This document shows positions 33,301 to 47,700 of a stretch of 64,000 bases of DNA, one piece after another. Each line of letters starts with the position of its first letter. The first letter of the stretch is position 1. Source of the DNA: Aptenodytes patagonicus (taxonomy: Eukaryota > Chordata > Aves > Sphenisciformes > Spheniscidae); contig NC_134961.1 of assembly GCF_965638725.1 (NCBI RefSeq), forward strand, positions 5,796,641-5,860,640. Direction: 5' to 3'. Under the pieces are notes generated by a model. It worked only from the letters and a program-made list of their open reading frames with translations, was not told the origin of the DNA and ran no database searches. The translations under genes and the position numbers were made by a program.

Positions 33301-36300
33301 CCTCACTGGTAGCAGCTCCTGAGGTATGGGGCCCACAGCCACCCAGGTGAGAGTCACCGGGCAATTCTGCAATGAGGAAGAGGCCGATAACAAATTATTG
33401 ACTCTATTGTCAGTAGCCCATTACAATTACTGCATTAGGGGGTCAGTTCTGGGAGGTAGCTGGGAGGTAGCTGCTCCTAGGGCAAGAAGCAAATGTGAGA
33501 GTACGGCCACTCTATTGTGAAGCACAGTCTGCTTCACAGGGGTCAGGCCTTCTTATCCAGTGGGAAGGGAGTGTAATGGGATGGGGATTACACCTCATAG
33601 CGTATCTCAGGGCTTAACTTAAACTTGGTATTAAAACTGGTAGCAAAGCCGAATCACCCTTAAGGTGTTGTCCTTATATGGATACGCTGCAGTAAAACAA
33701 GACCACTAAAATTCTCACTTTGCCCTAAGCTGGCACAATCTTTCTCATCCAGCTAATCCTTTATCTCCAGGATTTAGCCACCACCATACATCTGAGAGGG
33801 ATTGTGTCAAACAATGGGCTGAAAGTCTCAGTGAGAGAGAGAGTAACAGTGTGTCACAGACCATCTGATGGGATCAGGGAACTGAAAGGAAGGTGAGTAT
33901 AAACAACAGCCCAGTTGGAGTTAATTTTTGCTTATTTATTTCTCAAGAATGAATGACCTGGGAAAAATGTTTTTCAGAAGCACCTCATTGCTGAGATACT
34001 TTGTTATGCTTCATCTCTCAAAACTTTGTCAGCCTCACTGCTGCTATGCCATCTATCTGCCTTGCCCTTTTTTATTGATAATGAGACAATACTGTGACAA
34101 AATGGTCCTTTTTTGTGAGCCTTTTGTGGTGACAGTGGAACTGGTTAAAAAAATAAAGGATCTGACTCTCAATGTCATTTACTTTTTTATGAATCTGGAC
34201 TCACTTCAGCGACTTTGACGTTGTGTCTCCGCAGTGTGGCCTGTAGCAGAATCTATCATACCTCCTTCATCTACTCCTTCCCCCATGAGACTCCGTGTGA
34301 TTCATCTGGGAAGTTAAGCTAGATTCCCCAACTGTTTTCTGCAGTACTGTTGTCACACATAGCCCGGGGTCTCAGCAGCATCATTGCGTTAACCTGCACT
34401 TTCCTTCAGAGGCTCCCTCCATTTTGGATTTGTCTCCTGGCATGTTAGTCTCCTCACGCTTCGAATGTAATTCTGTGCCTAAAGGTGAGCCTCAGTTTCC
34501 TGGTGTACCTTAGCACACGAAGGAATGTCAGTGAACCATGACATAAAAGAGCATTAAGTGGCTTCGGAATTATTGTGCTGCTGTGGTGATGTTTGGGTTT
34601 CATGTCCTTGCCCATCTCAGGAATGCTCTACATCGCTTCAGGAGTAAACAAGACCACAGAGCAGGCCGTTTCTGTTCACTGGTGGTTTAACTGTGGAGGT
34701 GAAAATCTGCAGATGTAGCAGCTGGAAGTGAAAAAAACAACTGTTTTTAGAGAGGATGGTCACAGGCACTTTAGGGATACTTTTGGATGGATAAATCCAG
34801 TTCCTTCCCACCACTGACTAATTGCCCTCAGCAGAGATGCTAGAGGCTGACTTTGGCTCATATCATTGCTTGTTGGTCAACCTCCAGCATAACAGCCTTA
34901 TTCTGGGATCCTCTGTGTTTCACTCTGAGCAAGAGGAAAATCCCTAGTGATGGAGCTGAGTTTTGTGTTTGCCCATCTTTATTCTTTTTCAGTCTTGTCT
35001 CTTGATAGCTCTTGGACCCACAGCATCCCAACAAGGCATATCTTGGTGCTCTGACTTTTGTTCCAGGCAAAGTGTGAGGAATGTTTGGGAGAGGCCTTTG
35101 CTAGCTTTAAAGGCCCATAACCATTTCACAAATCTTTTTTTTGCAGTACTGCAGAAACAATTTTTGGCACTTCTTGGTCTTGAGGCTTGCTGCTGTTCAC
35201 AGATTATGAAACTAGAGCAAAGCAAAGTTCACCTTGCATTTGAGTGAGACCCATGTATTCCTCTTTGGTCTCGCCTCAAAGTCCCCAACATCAGCTGGAG
35301 CAAAGCCTAGCTTTTCCTTCTCCAAAAAGATAGTGTATTATATTGTACACAGAGGCTCTCCACAAAGGACTGTGGTGCCCAGATCAGAGCTTTCAGCCCA
35401 GGCTGTGGGGAGCAGTGACCGTGCTGTCCACATCTTGCAGAACGCGATGTTTCCAAATGATGTTCACTTAAAGTTAGCAGATAAAATGGCCGAAATGGCC
35501 AAATCCCACATCATAACCCCAGAGCCCATTGAATTTATGTAATTGATAACGGTGAATTAGTAAGACAACACTTGGGAAATATTTCAGATAGCTCTGTTAC
35601 ATGGTGATAGCCCATTACATACAGAGAGGCGTTTCCTTTGCATTGCTGGAGATTACAACAAAAGCGCTTGAGATGTGGCATTTTTTAAAGTGACGTCTGC
35701 ATTACAGAATCCGCCCTTAGTGCGGACACATGGCCCGTGGGATTGGAGGTTTGGGACTCGGGTAGTCTCTTCCCTGCTTTGCAATGCATTATTGTGTTAT
35801 AGCAAAGTTACTCTGCTGTGAAGGTGCTGCATGCTTGTGAAGCCACCTTTGGGTGTGGGAGACCCGAGTGAGTTCCTGCCCTGTAAAGGCATCAACTTTA
35901 GAAGGGTGTGACACAGAACACCCTGCCCTGAATTAAAAATCAATCGATGACTCAAATCTGGATCAAATCCAGTGAGAAGCAGTTTCCCATTTTCAACAAG
36001 AATTGGCTGAAGGTGGCCCTGGGTGGCCAATTTCTGAAAGCCCTCAGTTGCTCAGTTCTTTCTGAACTTGTCCGATCTGGGCAGTTTCCTGAGTTTTGTG
36101 AGTTATTGATCAATGTCTGATTTGCTAACTGTGACTTTTTCTTAGACCGCGTTCTCAAGACACTCAGAGATTCTTGCCAAGCAATGTTTTATTCTAGGGA
36201 TGGAGAAGGACTTTTTCTTGGCAAGTCAAAGGGCAGTGTATTGTTGGATGTATAATGTAAGTACACAAAACTAGGAGCTAAACAAGCACAATAGAAAGAT

Positions 36301-39300
36301 TTACAGTATAGACTGAAGAATCATGGTATTAAGGAGGCTAAGTCAGCAATAATTAGAGACTCCTTTTTTTTCTTTTTTCAATAGCAGTTAAATCTTTTTG
36401 GAAATAGCTGTTGCAGACATTACGCAGTTTCCATGTCTAGGCTTAAGTCAGCTTTGACAGTAACATCAGTTCATCCCACTTAGTTTCATATAAGCTGTTG
36501 CTGTAGCATGAGGACAGCTATGGAGGCAGATTTTTACTTTTCTTCATTTGACAAGTCACCAGCAGATACTCGTAGAGAAGGAGAGAACTTGCTGGATCAT
36601 GCAGGATGGTCAGGGGCTCAGACACAGGAATGGTGGCCACGTGGTCATCTGTCTAGAGGGGCGTAGTGATGGGTACACATTTCTGTCTATGAGAAAGAGT
36701 CACAATTCAGAATGTGTTTTTGTTCTGAATTGGAATGAAAACAGAAGTACAAGAATATATGACTGAAAAAAAATAACGGAAATTACTAACGTTTGTCTTG
36801 AATACTTTCCAGTAAAGTTTCCACAAGAACGGATACTGTTTTGTGAAATCTTCTAGCTTGGTTGTAACAGCTTCTTCCCCACGGCTTTGTCCCCAGGTGA
36901 GTGACTTAGCAGAGACCTCCAGTGGCAGCAGGAGAGACTCCCAGGAGAGAGCTGGTGGGTTAGCAGGGCTGAGCTCCTGATGCCCTCTGGTGCTTGCATG
37001 CTCCTTGTCGCAGCCTGGTCCCAGGGACATGCTTAGCGGATGGATGTCCTCAGCACACAAAGCAAGGGAAAAGGTGCTGTGGAGGCGGCAGGGCTGTGCA
37101 CAGCTCCGCTGGCTTAGTGCAGTGACCCTTATGGGTGGGTACCTGGAGAGCTGACAGGTTGCAGGAGGCAGGACCAACAAGAACTGACCCTGCAGTACTT
37201 CTCTTGCTTTCCCCCTCCCCAGTTCTCTCCACAGCTCTGACCTTGCCATGTAATTTTTGACACATTGCTTAATGTCCTGTATTTCTTCTGCCTTTCCTGT
37301 CCTGAAAAATAAGGACACAGGCAGGCAAGTGGCCTGCCTATGGCTCCGTGTGCTGTTTTGAATGTGATGTTCAGCCAGGTTCATTGATTGTCCTGCTTGG
37401 TACATATTTAGTTTTCATCAGACACATACCTGCAGCAGGAAGGGGTTAAACCTTCAGAGCAGGTCACTACAAGAGGCAGGACAAGGCTGGATACTGTGAG
37501 CTGAAGTAAATCCCCTAAGTGGGTGTGGGGAGAAGGTACTTAAGAAGAGTGTTTAGGGCTGGTGGCCTTTGGCTGAGGGGGGTTTAGGGAGAGTGAGAGA
37601 TGGGTTTTAGTGGTGCTAGAAATTGAGTTAGGCTTTCCAGTTTATCAGTTGGATCTCTGACTTTCATAAGGTGGGTTCTCTCTTTTTTCCTTCTTCTTTC
37701 TTAGAGCTGTGTGTGACCTATCACCCACTATAGGTGACTATGCACACACACGTGCATGTATAGCTATATATTTATGTATAAAGGAGAGGACAGGTTAGAC
37801 TGCTCTGTTGCATCGCAAGGTGTCAGCCTTGCTGTAAGGAGAAGCAAGTTTCTTAGCAGGTGGCTGACTCATACAGGAGACCATTTTCTTGAAGCTGTAA
37901 AATACAGAGGCAGAGCTTCTTTGTACTTGAGAATACGGAATGCCTGTAAATTATAGCTATATTTTGCTGCACTTGCGTGTATGGTAGAGATGTCCAAGTG
38001 CTGACGATACTTGCAACAGAGCCAGAGGGGGCAGGAGCATTGCTGGGTGCCCACAGCACCTCACCTTTTCTTGCCTGGCCCTCTGGAAGGTGAGTGTATG
38101 CTTTGGGAGCACCCGCTCAGCCAAAGGACATGGGAGTTGTGAGAACGTGGCACAGCAGCTGACACCAGTAGTGCTGTTCCTGGAGTGCTGGGTGCCAAAT
38201 ACTTTTAGTGCTGTGAGCACCATTGTACAGCCAGAACTGAGGGCTGAGGGGCCAGCATCGTGGTAGCCTCGTTCTTCCTGAGCAGCCTTTCAAGGCTGGG
38301 CTGGGCTTCTGGGAGCATGTGTCAGCTCTGAACCTCCTCCTGCTGAAAACTGGTCTTCCAATAATGTAAGTGACCTTAAAACTGGTCATGCTTCTTACTC
38401 CTGGCTGCTGATGTGTCAGGAGTGTCTCCAACAGGCATAGCCTCAAGACCTTGCCCTGATGGGTAGCTAAATGGGTAGGGTTAGGGCATTGCTAAACAAC
38501 ACTTCTGCTCTCTAGTGCAGCCAGTCGGCCACCAGCATGAATAGAAACCTTGCTGAGAGAGGAAAATCAGATGTCAGAGTAATTACTTTTTTTTTTTTTT
38601 AGCTTGGTTGGCCTTATAATTCAGGACAAGATTTGAGTGTTAGATGTAGGTGGGTTTTGACTTCGTGCAACACAAACATTACAGAGGAGATTACAGAGGA
38701 GAGAGGGAGGTAGAAAGCAAGCAAAATCTCTTGTGTAAACCTCTGGCAAGGTATAATGTGGCGGTTGGGTTTTACTTCCAGCTATAAACTGATATTTGAT
38801 GCTATTTGGCTTTTTTATCCTGTCTTAGTCATCTCCACTGTCTTTGTATTAGTCTCCATGACACTTTCTTTAGCAATGTGCAGAGAATAGCTTTGGGAGT
38901 GTCGCGTGGCCAGAGCAGGGTTTGCTCTGGAGTTACTACAACAGGGAATAAATCAGGGTTGGGTTTTAGTCCTGAGATGACTGAGGATTTGGTGTGTTTG
39001 ATGGTGGGCAGGTCTGTGAGACCCTTGGCTTTCCTCTCCCCTCCTTTGCAACTTAGAAGTGGCCTGAAGTGAAGGCCTGTTAGTGCAGGCAGGTGAGGAT
39101 AGATGGTCTTGCATGAGATGTGAAATACAAACCTTCAGTGTCAGGTTCTGGTGACCCCAGTGGCATTTGTAGGTGTGGGCGCAGTAACATCTTGAAGCCA
39201 ATAATGTTTCTTTTCACATGTTCCCTCCTTCTGACTGAATGCTTAAGCAAACAGAGGTGAGACAAGCTGCTTATTGAACCAAATATTGCCTTGTTTATAA

Positions 39301-40842
39301 AAAATCTCTCTAGCTGACATTTAACAAGCAGGCACGTAATACCACGCAGTCACATAGCTGGATGTGATTATGCATTCTTTTAATGATCTACGCTGAGATA
39401 AGAATCAGTCCTGTCAATTTGAAACTATACTTGCATTGATAATAAATCTGAGGGTATAATTTTTGCTCAGTTGCTTTCTGAACCAATGGCTGCTTCTAGT
39501 GTCTGCCGCTCCTTGAGACAGAGCTGTGCAATTTAATTGCCTATGTGGAGAGTCAGCTCCTTTTCTGGTCTGAACTATCCCTCTGGTTCTCTGAATCCAT
39601 TGCTTTTGCAGAGAAAGGTGGCTATGCAGCCAAAATGGGCCAAAACGCTCTATGCTGCAAAGGTTATGATGCCAGACTTCACAGTTGTCTATTCATGCTA
39701 ACGCTTTCTTATTACCAGCACTGACCACAGCAGGATGTTCAAGAGGAAAACCTTATTTATAGGTTACCTGCAAGATGGGGCTTTCAAAAAATGCATCTTC
39801 TGCCTTAACCCAGAACCTTTCAGGCTGCCAACCCAGAACGTTGCTCCAGGCAAAATGGTTCTAAGATTGATCCACACTTAAGCCAGGAGATCTGATGAAT
39901 GCCTGGAGAGCCCTCCTGACTCTCTCCTCTGTGATTCTGCAGGTAGGTGACAGCGGTTTTGGTCCATAGCAGCAGGAGTGAGGGCAGGAAGCAGCGAGCT
40001 ACGGAGCAATGCTAGTTGGTTTGTTGCCACTGAAATCACAGTTCTTACATGGGGGCATTTTTTTAGCAGTGTTTCCTTGTTTGCGTTTTTGGAGAGATAA
40101 GGAGAGGAGAGGTTTCACACAGCCTTGCTTCAGTTATTGGGGAGTCTTCCTTTGTGTGCCAAGTCCCAGTAAGCCTGAGATGTGTACAGGGAGGGTAAAA
40201 GAAGAGCTAATTGCAAGTGAGGACTGTATCATAACACCATTTTTGTGGGCTTGGAGCTGTTTATACCTTAGACCACAGATTTTGCATCACTTCTGTCTTT
40301 ATCCTCTATTTCTGTCAGCTCTAGATGCAACCCTTTGCAGGGGGCTCACGCAGCTCACTCTAGCAGACTCTAGCAGCAAGCCCGTCTGTCCCTTGCCCCA
40401 CCAAAGAGAAGAGGTTCGTTTTAGGCTGAGGCTTGACGTTCATGTTTCTTTCTTTCTGGTTGTCTGTTCAGTCTCTTTTGGAGATCCTCCTAAAAGCTGC
40501 TGTTGTGTCTGTCACCTTCTGACCTGTGGTCCAAAGGGTAATTCAAGCAAAGGGTTGGACACTGCAGCTGTGTCATGTTGTGCTCCTCCAGGATTCTTCA
40601 ATGTAGTCTACCTTGTCCGGGCATTCTGGTGTGATTTTGTTCTGTAACCTCCTCTGTTGGTATCTATGTGTGAGATTCATTCTTAGATGAGCTCACATAA
40701 TGAAGGGATCTACTGTGATGGACATGGAAACAAAGAATGAATTTATTTTTGCCTTTTAGAGCTGTATGTCTCCAGATCCTCTTTTAATAACTGGATCATG
40801 TTGTCCCAGCAGGGCTCTGACAGATTCCTTCTTCATGAGGCA

Positions 40843-40866
40843 ACTAATGATTCTATGATTCTATAA
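40843..40866 (+). repeat. Possible short CR1 3' tail
   Basis: The bases TGATTCTATGATTCTAT match the 3' terminal repeat of avian CR1 elements. The sequence before it does not clearly match CR1, so this may be a very short insertion or a chance match. Confidence 0.3.
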
Positions 40867-43800
40867 GAAACAGAAAAATAACGTCAAGTTTTTGAAAGAT
40901 ACCTTCTCACTTCCAGTAGCTTCCTTTGCCTTTCTGTTCAGTTATGACAGTTTGGTTTTCTTTGCTAGGTGGTATGCATTTGCTTTCAGCCTTCAGTATG
41001 CCTTTATATAATTTCCACAGCACCTGCAACATTTTAGCCTTTTAACTGCCCCTTTTGGTTTTTCTTCGGCAAGCTTTCTTATTTTGTGCTCTGTTGTTCC
41101 TGTTCTTAAACCTCTCCTTCCAATTCTGGGTCATGCACTGTGTTTAGGGTTAATGAGAAGGAGTGCACTGGTGGGGCTGTCTGGACCCAGTGAGTCGCGA
41201 TGGCCCTTGCAAGGTTACAGAGGAGCTCGACTGTTGTCTGGCTTACATTAGTAAAAGCCTGAGCCCCATCCTGTAAGGGTGCTCTCCTGAGCTAATGGGA
41301 GACCTGACTTTTCTGAGAAAGCACAAAGCCCCTTTTGTTCTGGATGAGAACCACAGAGAAGTGCAATGACCTTGGGCTGAGCAGGGCATGTGGTGTGCGT
41401 GGTGGAGAAGGGATTGGGAAGGATTTGTTGTCTGTTGCCACACCTGCTTTAATGTGGCAGGAACACCTCGGCAATCAATTGTACAATTTAGTGTTACTGA
41501 AGAACACTTGAGCCGTACTTGATGCTACACATGCACAGTCAAGTTGGGTGAGAAGAGGGTTATTAAGGCACTGACTCATTTTCCCATGGTACAAACCACA
41601 TCTCAGACCTGTCCCACTCCTGCCCACTGCAGATTTCATTGCCTCCCCTCCTGCCCTAGCCTCTCGGTGTGTGTTAGAGATTGTGATGCAGAATTGGGTT
41701 TCACTCCCCACTTGCTATCACCAGGAAATCCATGCATTTGAGAAGAGGGGGAGGTGACATGAAGGCATTGAATTTTTTCCAGTTTAGGGAAAAGGAAGCT
41801 TGCAGAGAGGGAGGAATGTGAGAGGGAAGGGAGGTGGAGAGAGGTCTCCTGTGTAATCGTGTTGAGCTAGAAGTGATTGTTATTACAGGTGAGCTCTAAA
41901 CCCCCCCTCACAGGCCTATGCAAGGGCAGGCTGGCTGCACCTCTGTCAGCCTAGGTATATACAATTGCACCATGGTGCAAGGGGTGGGCTGGGCAGTCTC
42001 AGAGATCACTCCCAGCTCTATACTTCTTGGATAAGAGATGATCTCTAGTTGTCTCCCGCTGAGAGCAAGTTTTACCAGCATTCCTGTTACATGCTCTGTG
42101 TTCCCATTTGTCTGCAGCTGAGAAGCCTGATGCTGCAAAATTAGAAAAGTTCATAAAGGGTGGGGACAGCAGTGCTTAGGAAGGGAACATGGTGCAGATG
42201 AGACTAATGACAGGGAGGGCTCTGCTTCTGGGGAGGGGGTAAGCTGAGAGCATGCTAGGCTCTGTCCCTTGAAAGACTCATCTGCCCAGGTGTGGGTAGC
42301 GAATATCTCATTCTTGCTTGGTCACAGTTGCCACCTGGATCACTGCATGCTGCTAAGGATATTCAGATAATAGGAATAAAGCTCCTAGTCCATGTCCCTT
42401 CTGGTTAGCATGAAGGTTATTGCTGAATTATGGGCGCATAACCTGCTTTTCCAGAGTCGTGTCACTTTGCACGAGACTCTGACATTCTCCCCTCTGGCCA
42501 TCCATCAGGGTGATCTTACCCTGCTCTGATAACTACACTGACATGCTAAGCAGTGCTGAGCCTCCTGCGGTAACGTGGCTGTGTCCCTGGGCCGGGCTGG
42601 GCTGGGATCTGGAAAGTGCAGGAAAACCTGCCACAGCCCAAACTGCCGTTCCCAGCGTTCAGTACCACAAAGTGGTGAAGCTGGATGTGGCATCACATCC
42701 AAAAGCTAGAAATCCTCCAGCTGGAGGCCTATTTCAGGGAGCTGTAACTCTCACTTAGGCTTAAGTGCATCTCAAACAGATGCAATACCACAAATCAGCT
42801 CCAGCCTTATTCTGTGTAATAATCAGAATTTTGCTTTGGAATGAAGCGTGCAAAAAATGTGATAGTGGTTCACCTCTTACTGTGTTGAAATCATTGCCTG
42901 TCCTCCCATCTGTTAGCTCCTCTGTCTGTCTTCATCTCCTCAACGGTATGCTCTTTGAATCAAAGATCTTCTTGTTCGTACCACACCTAGCACTCTTGGA
43001 TCTGTGCTCATGGCTCATAGCTGCTAAAGGATGAACACATTTGGGTAGCTTAGGATGCTTGCCAAGTTTTCCTTGCTGAAGTGCTTATAGGCTGACCATT
43101 AGCCTGGGGAGGACACAAGTTCAGTCAAAATCAGATCCCCCTGATTGCTGATGCACAGGTCTGGGGAGATCATGGGGAACAACACCACGTGTGATTCAGC
43201 TGAGGAAGGAGCAGGGCAAAACCCATTCCTCAGCTCCTGCAGCATGCAGTTGCTGTATAAAGACCCCTTAAAACCAAATGCGATCTCTTTAATAAGAACG
43301 TAGTTTAGTTTTTAAAATAGAGCAGCCTGCAGGAATTGGAAAGCCCATAAAGTTATGTCCTAGGAACTTTGCAGCAAGGAAATAAATGAAGGTTTGTTGA
43401 GGGAAAGGCCACTTCTGGTGATAGGGAGACAGGGATCTCTGGGATTATAATTCTGGAGCCATTGCATAATAACATCCCTGCTCAGTGGTCTCATTGCTGT
43501 GGTGTTTGTGAGCGCTAACGGGCTGCTGCAGTGAGTGCTGATGCAAGAGCCCACATGGCACTTGGGTGCAGATGCTGGGCACCTTGGCATGCGACCAGTG
43601 TGCTGTGAGCACCCCTGAGAACCTCAGCAAGCAAAGGTTCATCAAGAAAATAAAACAGATGGCCATGCTGTGGGATTTGCCTGCACCAGTCTTAGCCTTT
43701 TATCCTATTGCAGGGCTGCATTTTTTTTATTTCATCTATCCTGATTCCTCTGTCCTGAGTGGAGAGCTCTGTGTCTCAGTTGATTGACCTCGCTGAGCCT

Positions 43801-44751
43801 GGAGCAGAGTTCCCGGTTGGACATACCTGTGATCTGAAAACAGCCTGCCTGGCTAGCAGAGGAGCTGCCATGTATTTCTCTTTGGGGTTTCTGAGGTGGA
43901 GATGACTGGGGTAAGCAGAAATTTCAAGAAAAGGGCCAAACATTTCAAGCTCCACTGAAGCAAAATTTCCTGATGACAGACATTTCTTTAGTAACTAGAG
44001 GAAGGTGGTCCTAGAGTTGCTCTGTCCTGGGAGCGCAGCTTTATTTTTCTTGCCTCCTGTAAATGGCAAACATGTCCTGGGCAGGGCAGGGAGGGAATGG
44101 ACTATTCACTGCTCTCATCCTGCTCACTCCGTGCAGCCTCCATGGGCTCAGGGTTTCCTACTGTATCCTAGGAATGACAAGCATTAACAAATAACACACA
44201 TCTATTTGTACTGCTAAACATTTGTATGCTCAAGAACTTACAGGTGTGTCCAGTGCTCCAAACCCCTCCTGTAATTCCAGATGCAGTTTTGAGAAGCCAG
44301 AGGCACACCCTGGTTTGCTCAGTGAAAAGCAGCCCTCTGCGGATCGTAGCCCTGCACACTAAGTGCCTGGCGACTAGCGGCTTGGAGGTAAGCGCCACAG
44401 TTAACCGTCCGCGCGGGGTTGTGCAACCTCTTATCCTCCTCTGCCAGAGGGGAGCCTGCTGACTTCAGGGCATCAATAGCAGTGAATCTAGCTTAAATAA
44501 CTCTGAATTCTCTGCATGCAACTCTGTGCTTTCCCAGGCATAGCGGACTCTCAATAGTTTTTCGTGTGCTTCGGGTCTAGTTTCAGATAGGTTTTGTGAA
44601 GGCATGTGTCAGTTTACTTGTGAGACAGTCACCTTTTAACTTTCCTACTCTGAGTTTGGTTTTGCAATTAAGCATTATTCATGTTTGATTTTTCTTGGCT
44701 GAAATAAGGTGATTCCTTGCCTGTATGGGCGCTCTGAAGACCTTTGCAGAA

Positions 44752-47700
44752 ATGTCGCCTTTACTCCCAGGGCTGGGCTTCCTCCTTTTGGTTGGTGAGT
44801 ATTACTGTGAGGGTGACGGGTGTCCCGGGAGGATTTTCCTTACCAGCAGCTGTAGTTGAGATAATCCTCAAAAGGGAAAATTGTGCTGAAAGACCTTTGA
44901 ACATTACTTTAGTGGTTGCTCTAAATCCCCAGCCTTTAGTTATGCTTGTTTATTATTGTATCTGTGAACCAAAATATGTTAGTTTTTGTAATAAACAGAA
45001 TGGAAAGACAAAATTGGAATTCCTTCTCCTCCTGCCATTGCAGAGCTGTCTGCTGACTGCTCCTTTTGTTGGAGTATCCAGGTGTCTCTGAGAAAGCACT
45101 TAAGAAATAATCTTAACTGAATCTGATTATCTCTATATTCCTCTACTTTTCCTCCTCCTGTTTTTTGGTAGTAAGGGATTCCAGAGCAGGATCTTTGTTT
45201 CTTTCAGAAAGTGTCAGTGCTTTATTCTTCCTTCCTCATCAGACTTGAGATCATGTTTGCAGTGAATGTTGGTGACAACAGGACATGAACTTGTAACATT
45301 ATAAACAAGCTAATGAGTCAGCAGCTGGGGAACAGCTACATAAAGGGACCATCATTTTCTCTGCAGTAGGCTTAGTTATCAGTAATAAAGGAAGGAAAAC
45401 AAATAAACAGATAACTTTTTTTCTTTTCTTTATTTCTTTAATTAACCAGTTGTTGCTGTTCAAAACTGACCAATGTATTATGGACACCCTGATGAAAATG
45501 TGATTTTTCCAATTTTCTATTAACGTCCTGTACAAGGAGGGATGTCTCTGTCCAGCAGAAGTACACGGGTTGCTTGTAAAAGTTAATGACTCTTAATGCA
45601 ATTGCTTTTAAGTCTGGCAGGTCAGTAATTTTGGTGGTGTGTTCTCATGTTGGCCACTGGCTCAGCGTGCAGCCGTGGGAAATCATTCTGTTTCTTTGGG
45701 CCATGCTTGCCCCCATCCATCTACCCGTCTTCTTCTGTAAATACCCTAGGTAACTGGAGATGGAGGAAAGGCAGAGTATCGGAAATGTGCTGAGCTTGTA
45801 GAGAATTTGCATGCAACAGCTTGCATGCACTGCCCTTTTGGGGATGGATTAAAGAGAGAAGAAAGAAAACACTAGTTTCTGAGAGTCCCTAAACAGGTTT
45901 CTGAAAGGGAAGGACAGGAGATCTAAGCAGAGTGGTGCCACACTGTCGACAGGAATGGCCTTGTTGTAAAGAAGCAGTGGGGAGACCAGGCAGTGCTCAG
46001 CAACCTTGTGGCACAGAAGTGCCCTCATGGAGGAGGAGGAGGGACTGTGGAGAGCAGGTGAACTGTGAACAGCACAGCATATGTGGGTGAAGGGGACAGT
46101 CTCTTCCCTTATGGAAGGCTTCACTGCAGCCTGGCGTGCCTGTGTGCTAACAAAGCATGGGAGTGAAAGCAATGTTTTGGAAGAGTATTGCTCCCAGAGT
46201 CATGTGCATATATCTCAGGTGGTTCATGACACGAGCTGAGTCCATAGCCTTTGTTTTGATGTTGTGAGATGAAGGATTTATTGTCATACAATGAGGATTT
46301 TTGTGATAGTAGGTTGGGGTCCTCTCTGATCTTGCAGAGTGAGAAGCTGCCCTTCCTCTTCCTCCTTCCCCCTGCATGGGTGTTTCTGAACACTGCTCTT
46401 CCGAGTCAATGGGACAATTTGCGTGCTTAAAGTTAAACATATGTGTAAGAGCTTTCCAAGAGTGGGGCCAAAGGGCTTGGCTGTATGTTTCCAAGGTCCA
46501 GTCCTGAGGTGAGCAGGAAGTGATTATCACAGTGGAAACAGCCTGGCTTTGTCTGCAAGCAGGGAAGCGTGGCCTCAGGGCCAGCCTCTGGCACTGAACT
46601 CCTGGTTATGATTTTGGTAACTCTTTCGGGACTTTCTCTAGGAGTAAAGTTAATGTATGTTTGGCCTAGAGGAAAGCACTGCATTTGCCCAGCTCTGGGT
46701 ATGTTTCCTTTGCTCGTTACTTAGTGACAGTTCTCCATTAATTAAATGATTAAAAATGTGTAACAGTTAGTAATCAAAAAAGCTGTTATACTAATTAGGG
46801 ACTCCTCTTATCCATCCCTACAAGCTATTTTATAATCCCCTTCCTAATGCAGGTCATTGGGCTGGTGAACACATCCACAACCAGGAAAGCCACTGCCTTC
46901 CTCCTCCTCCTCCTCCTCTTCTTCCCCATCACGGTTCAGTGATAAGGGTCTCCCATCCTGTTGATTTCTGTGCCCAAATATCACCGTGGGTTTGACTGGC
47001 ACTGCCCTGGGCCGGCTTAGCCCAGACCCTTAGCCGTATATGGTATGGAGCAACCACAGGAGGTTGCTTCTGTGTTTTGGTTTCGGGCTCAGCTCCTCCA
47101 CTTTCCCCCTGTGAGTCACTTCTAACCAAATATTTGTAGATAACACTAAGCCTGACCATGCTTCCCCCAGGAGGGTATGAGGGCTGGGAGTCACTGATGC
47201 TTTAGAGCCATGGAGCAATCGTGCTGAACTTTGTGTGCTTGCTGGGCACTACTCAGCCAGCCCTGGGCTAGCTGGTCCGTGGGTCCCAGCTGGGGGTCTG
47301 GGTCCCAACCCAGATGAGACATGGGTGGGGGTGATCTCTATAGCCACTTCAGCCTCCTGTAGTGAGGCCACTACAGTCAGCTGTAGTGCCTGATCCAAAG
47401 TCGCTGAAGTTGGTGGTGTTCTCCCTGCTGAGAGATAACTGCCAAACTTTCAGTGCTGTTACTCCTTGAGCAGATGAACAAGGCTTGCAGAGAAGCAAGG
47501 GTACTCTGGGTTGCAGGACAGCTGGACTTGCTGTGGTCTGCCATGCACCGAGGTGGGTCAGAGGATGTAGCTACAGGGGTGGGAGGAGAATGGTGCGAAC
47601 TGGGCATGCCGTGTGGTGTGGTGGTGGGCAAGTGCGGCAAGGGGTGGCTGTGGCAGACAGCTCTGCAGGGCCCTGGTGCCTCACTGTGGGCTGAGATCAG

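Larger units (their letters stand above)
29270..44751. other. Intergenic region between the two divergent genes
   Basis: About 15.5 kb separate the start of the tandem-module gene from the first mesothelin coding exon. I find no exon with a family motif on either strand and no RNA gene. The two longest open frames (36,707-37,405 minus and 40,009-40,647 plus) have no recognisable domain and look like chance. Small items include a T-run at about 38,587-38,600, doubled motifs such as GGGAGGTAGCT near 33,455, and TATAAAG at about 43,253, a weak candidate for a mesothelin promoter. Shared regulatory elements for the pair could lie here, but none can be named from sequence alone. Confidence 0.5.

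Noticed and set aside
36707..37405. Minus-strand open frame of 232 codons, the longest in the window
   Set aside because: No domain, signal peptide or family motif is seen; composition looks like noncoding DNA and it sits in the intergenic region without supporting splice structure.
40009..40647. Plus-strand open frame of 212 codons
   Set aside because: Rich in Cys, Phe and Leu without any known pattern; most likely a chance frame.
43253..43262. TATAAAG as the mesothelin promoter
   Set aside because: It lies 1.5 kb before the first coding exon with no clear noncoding exon and donor to connect it, so it is not annotated as a promoter.
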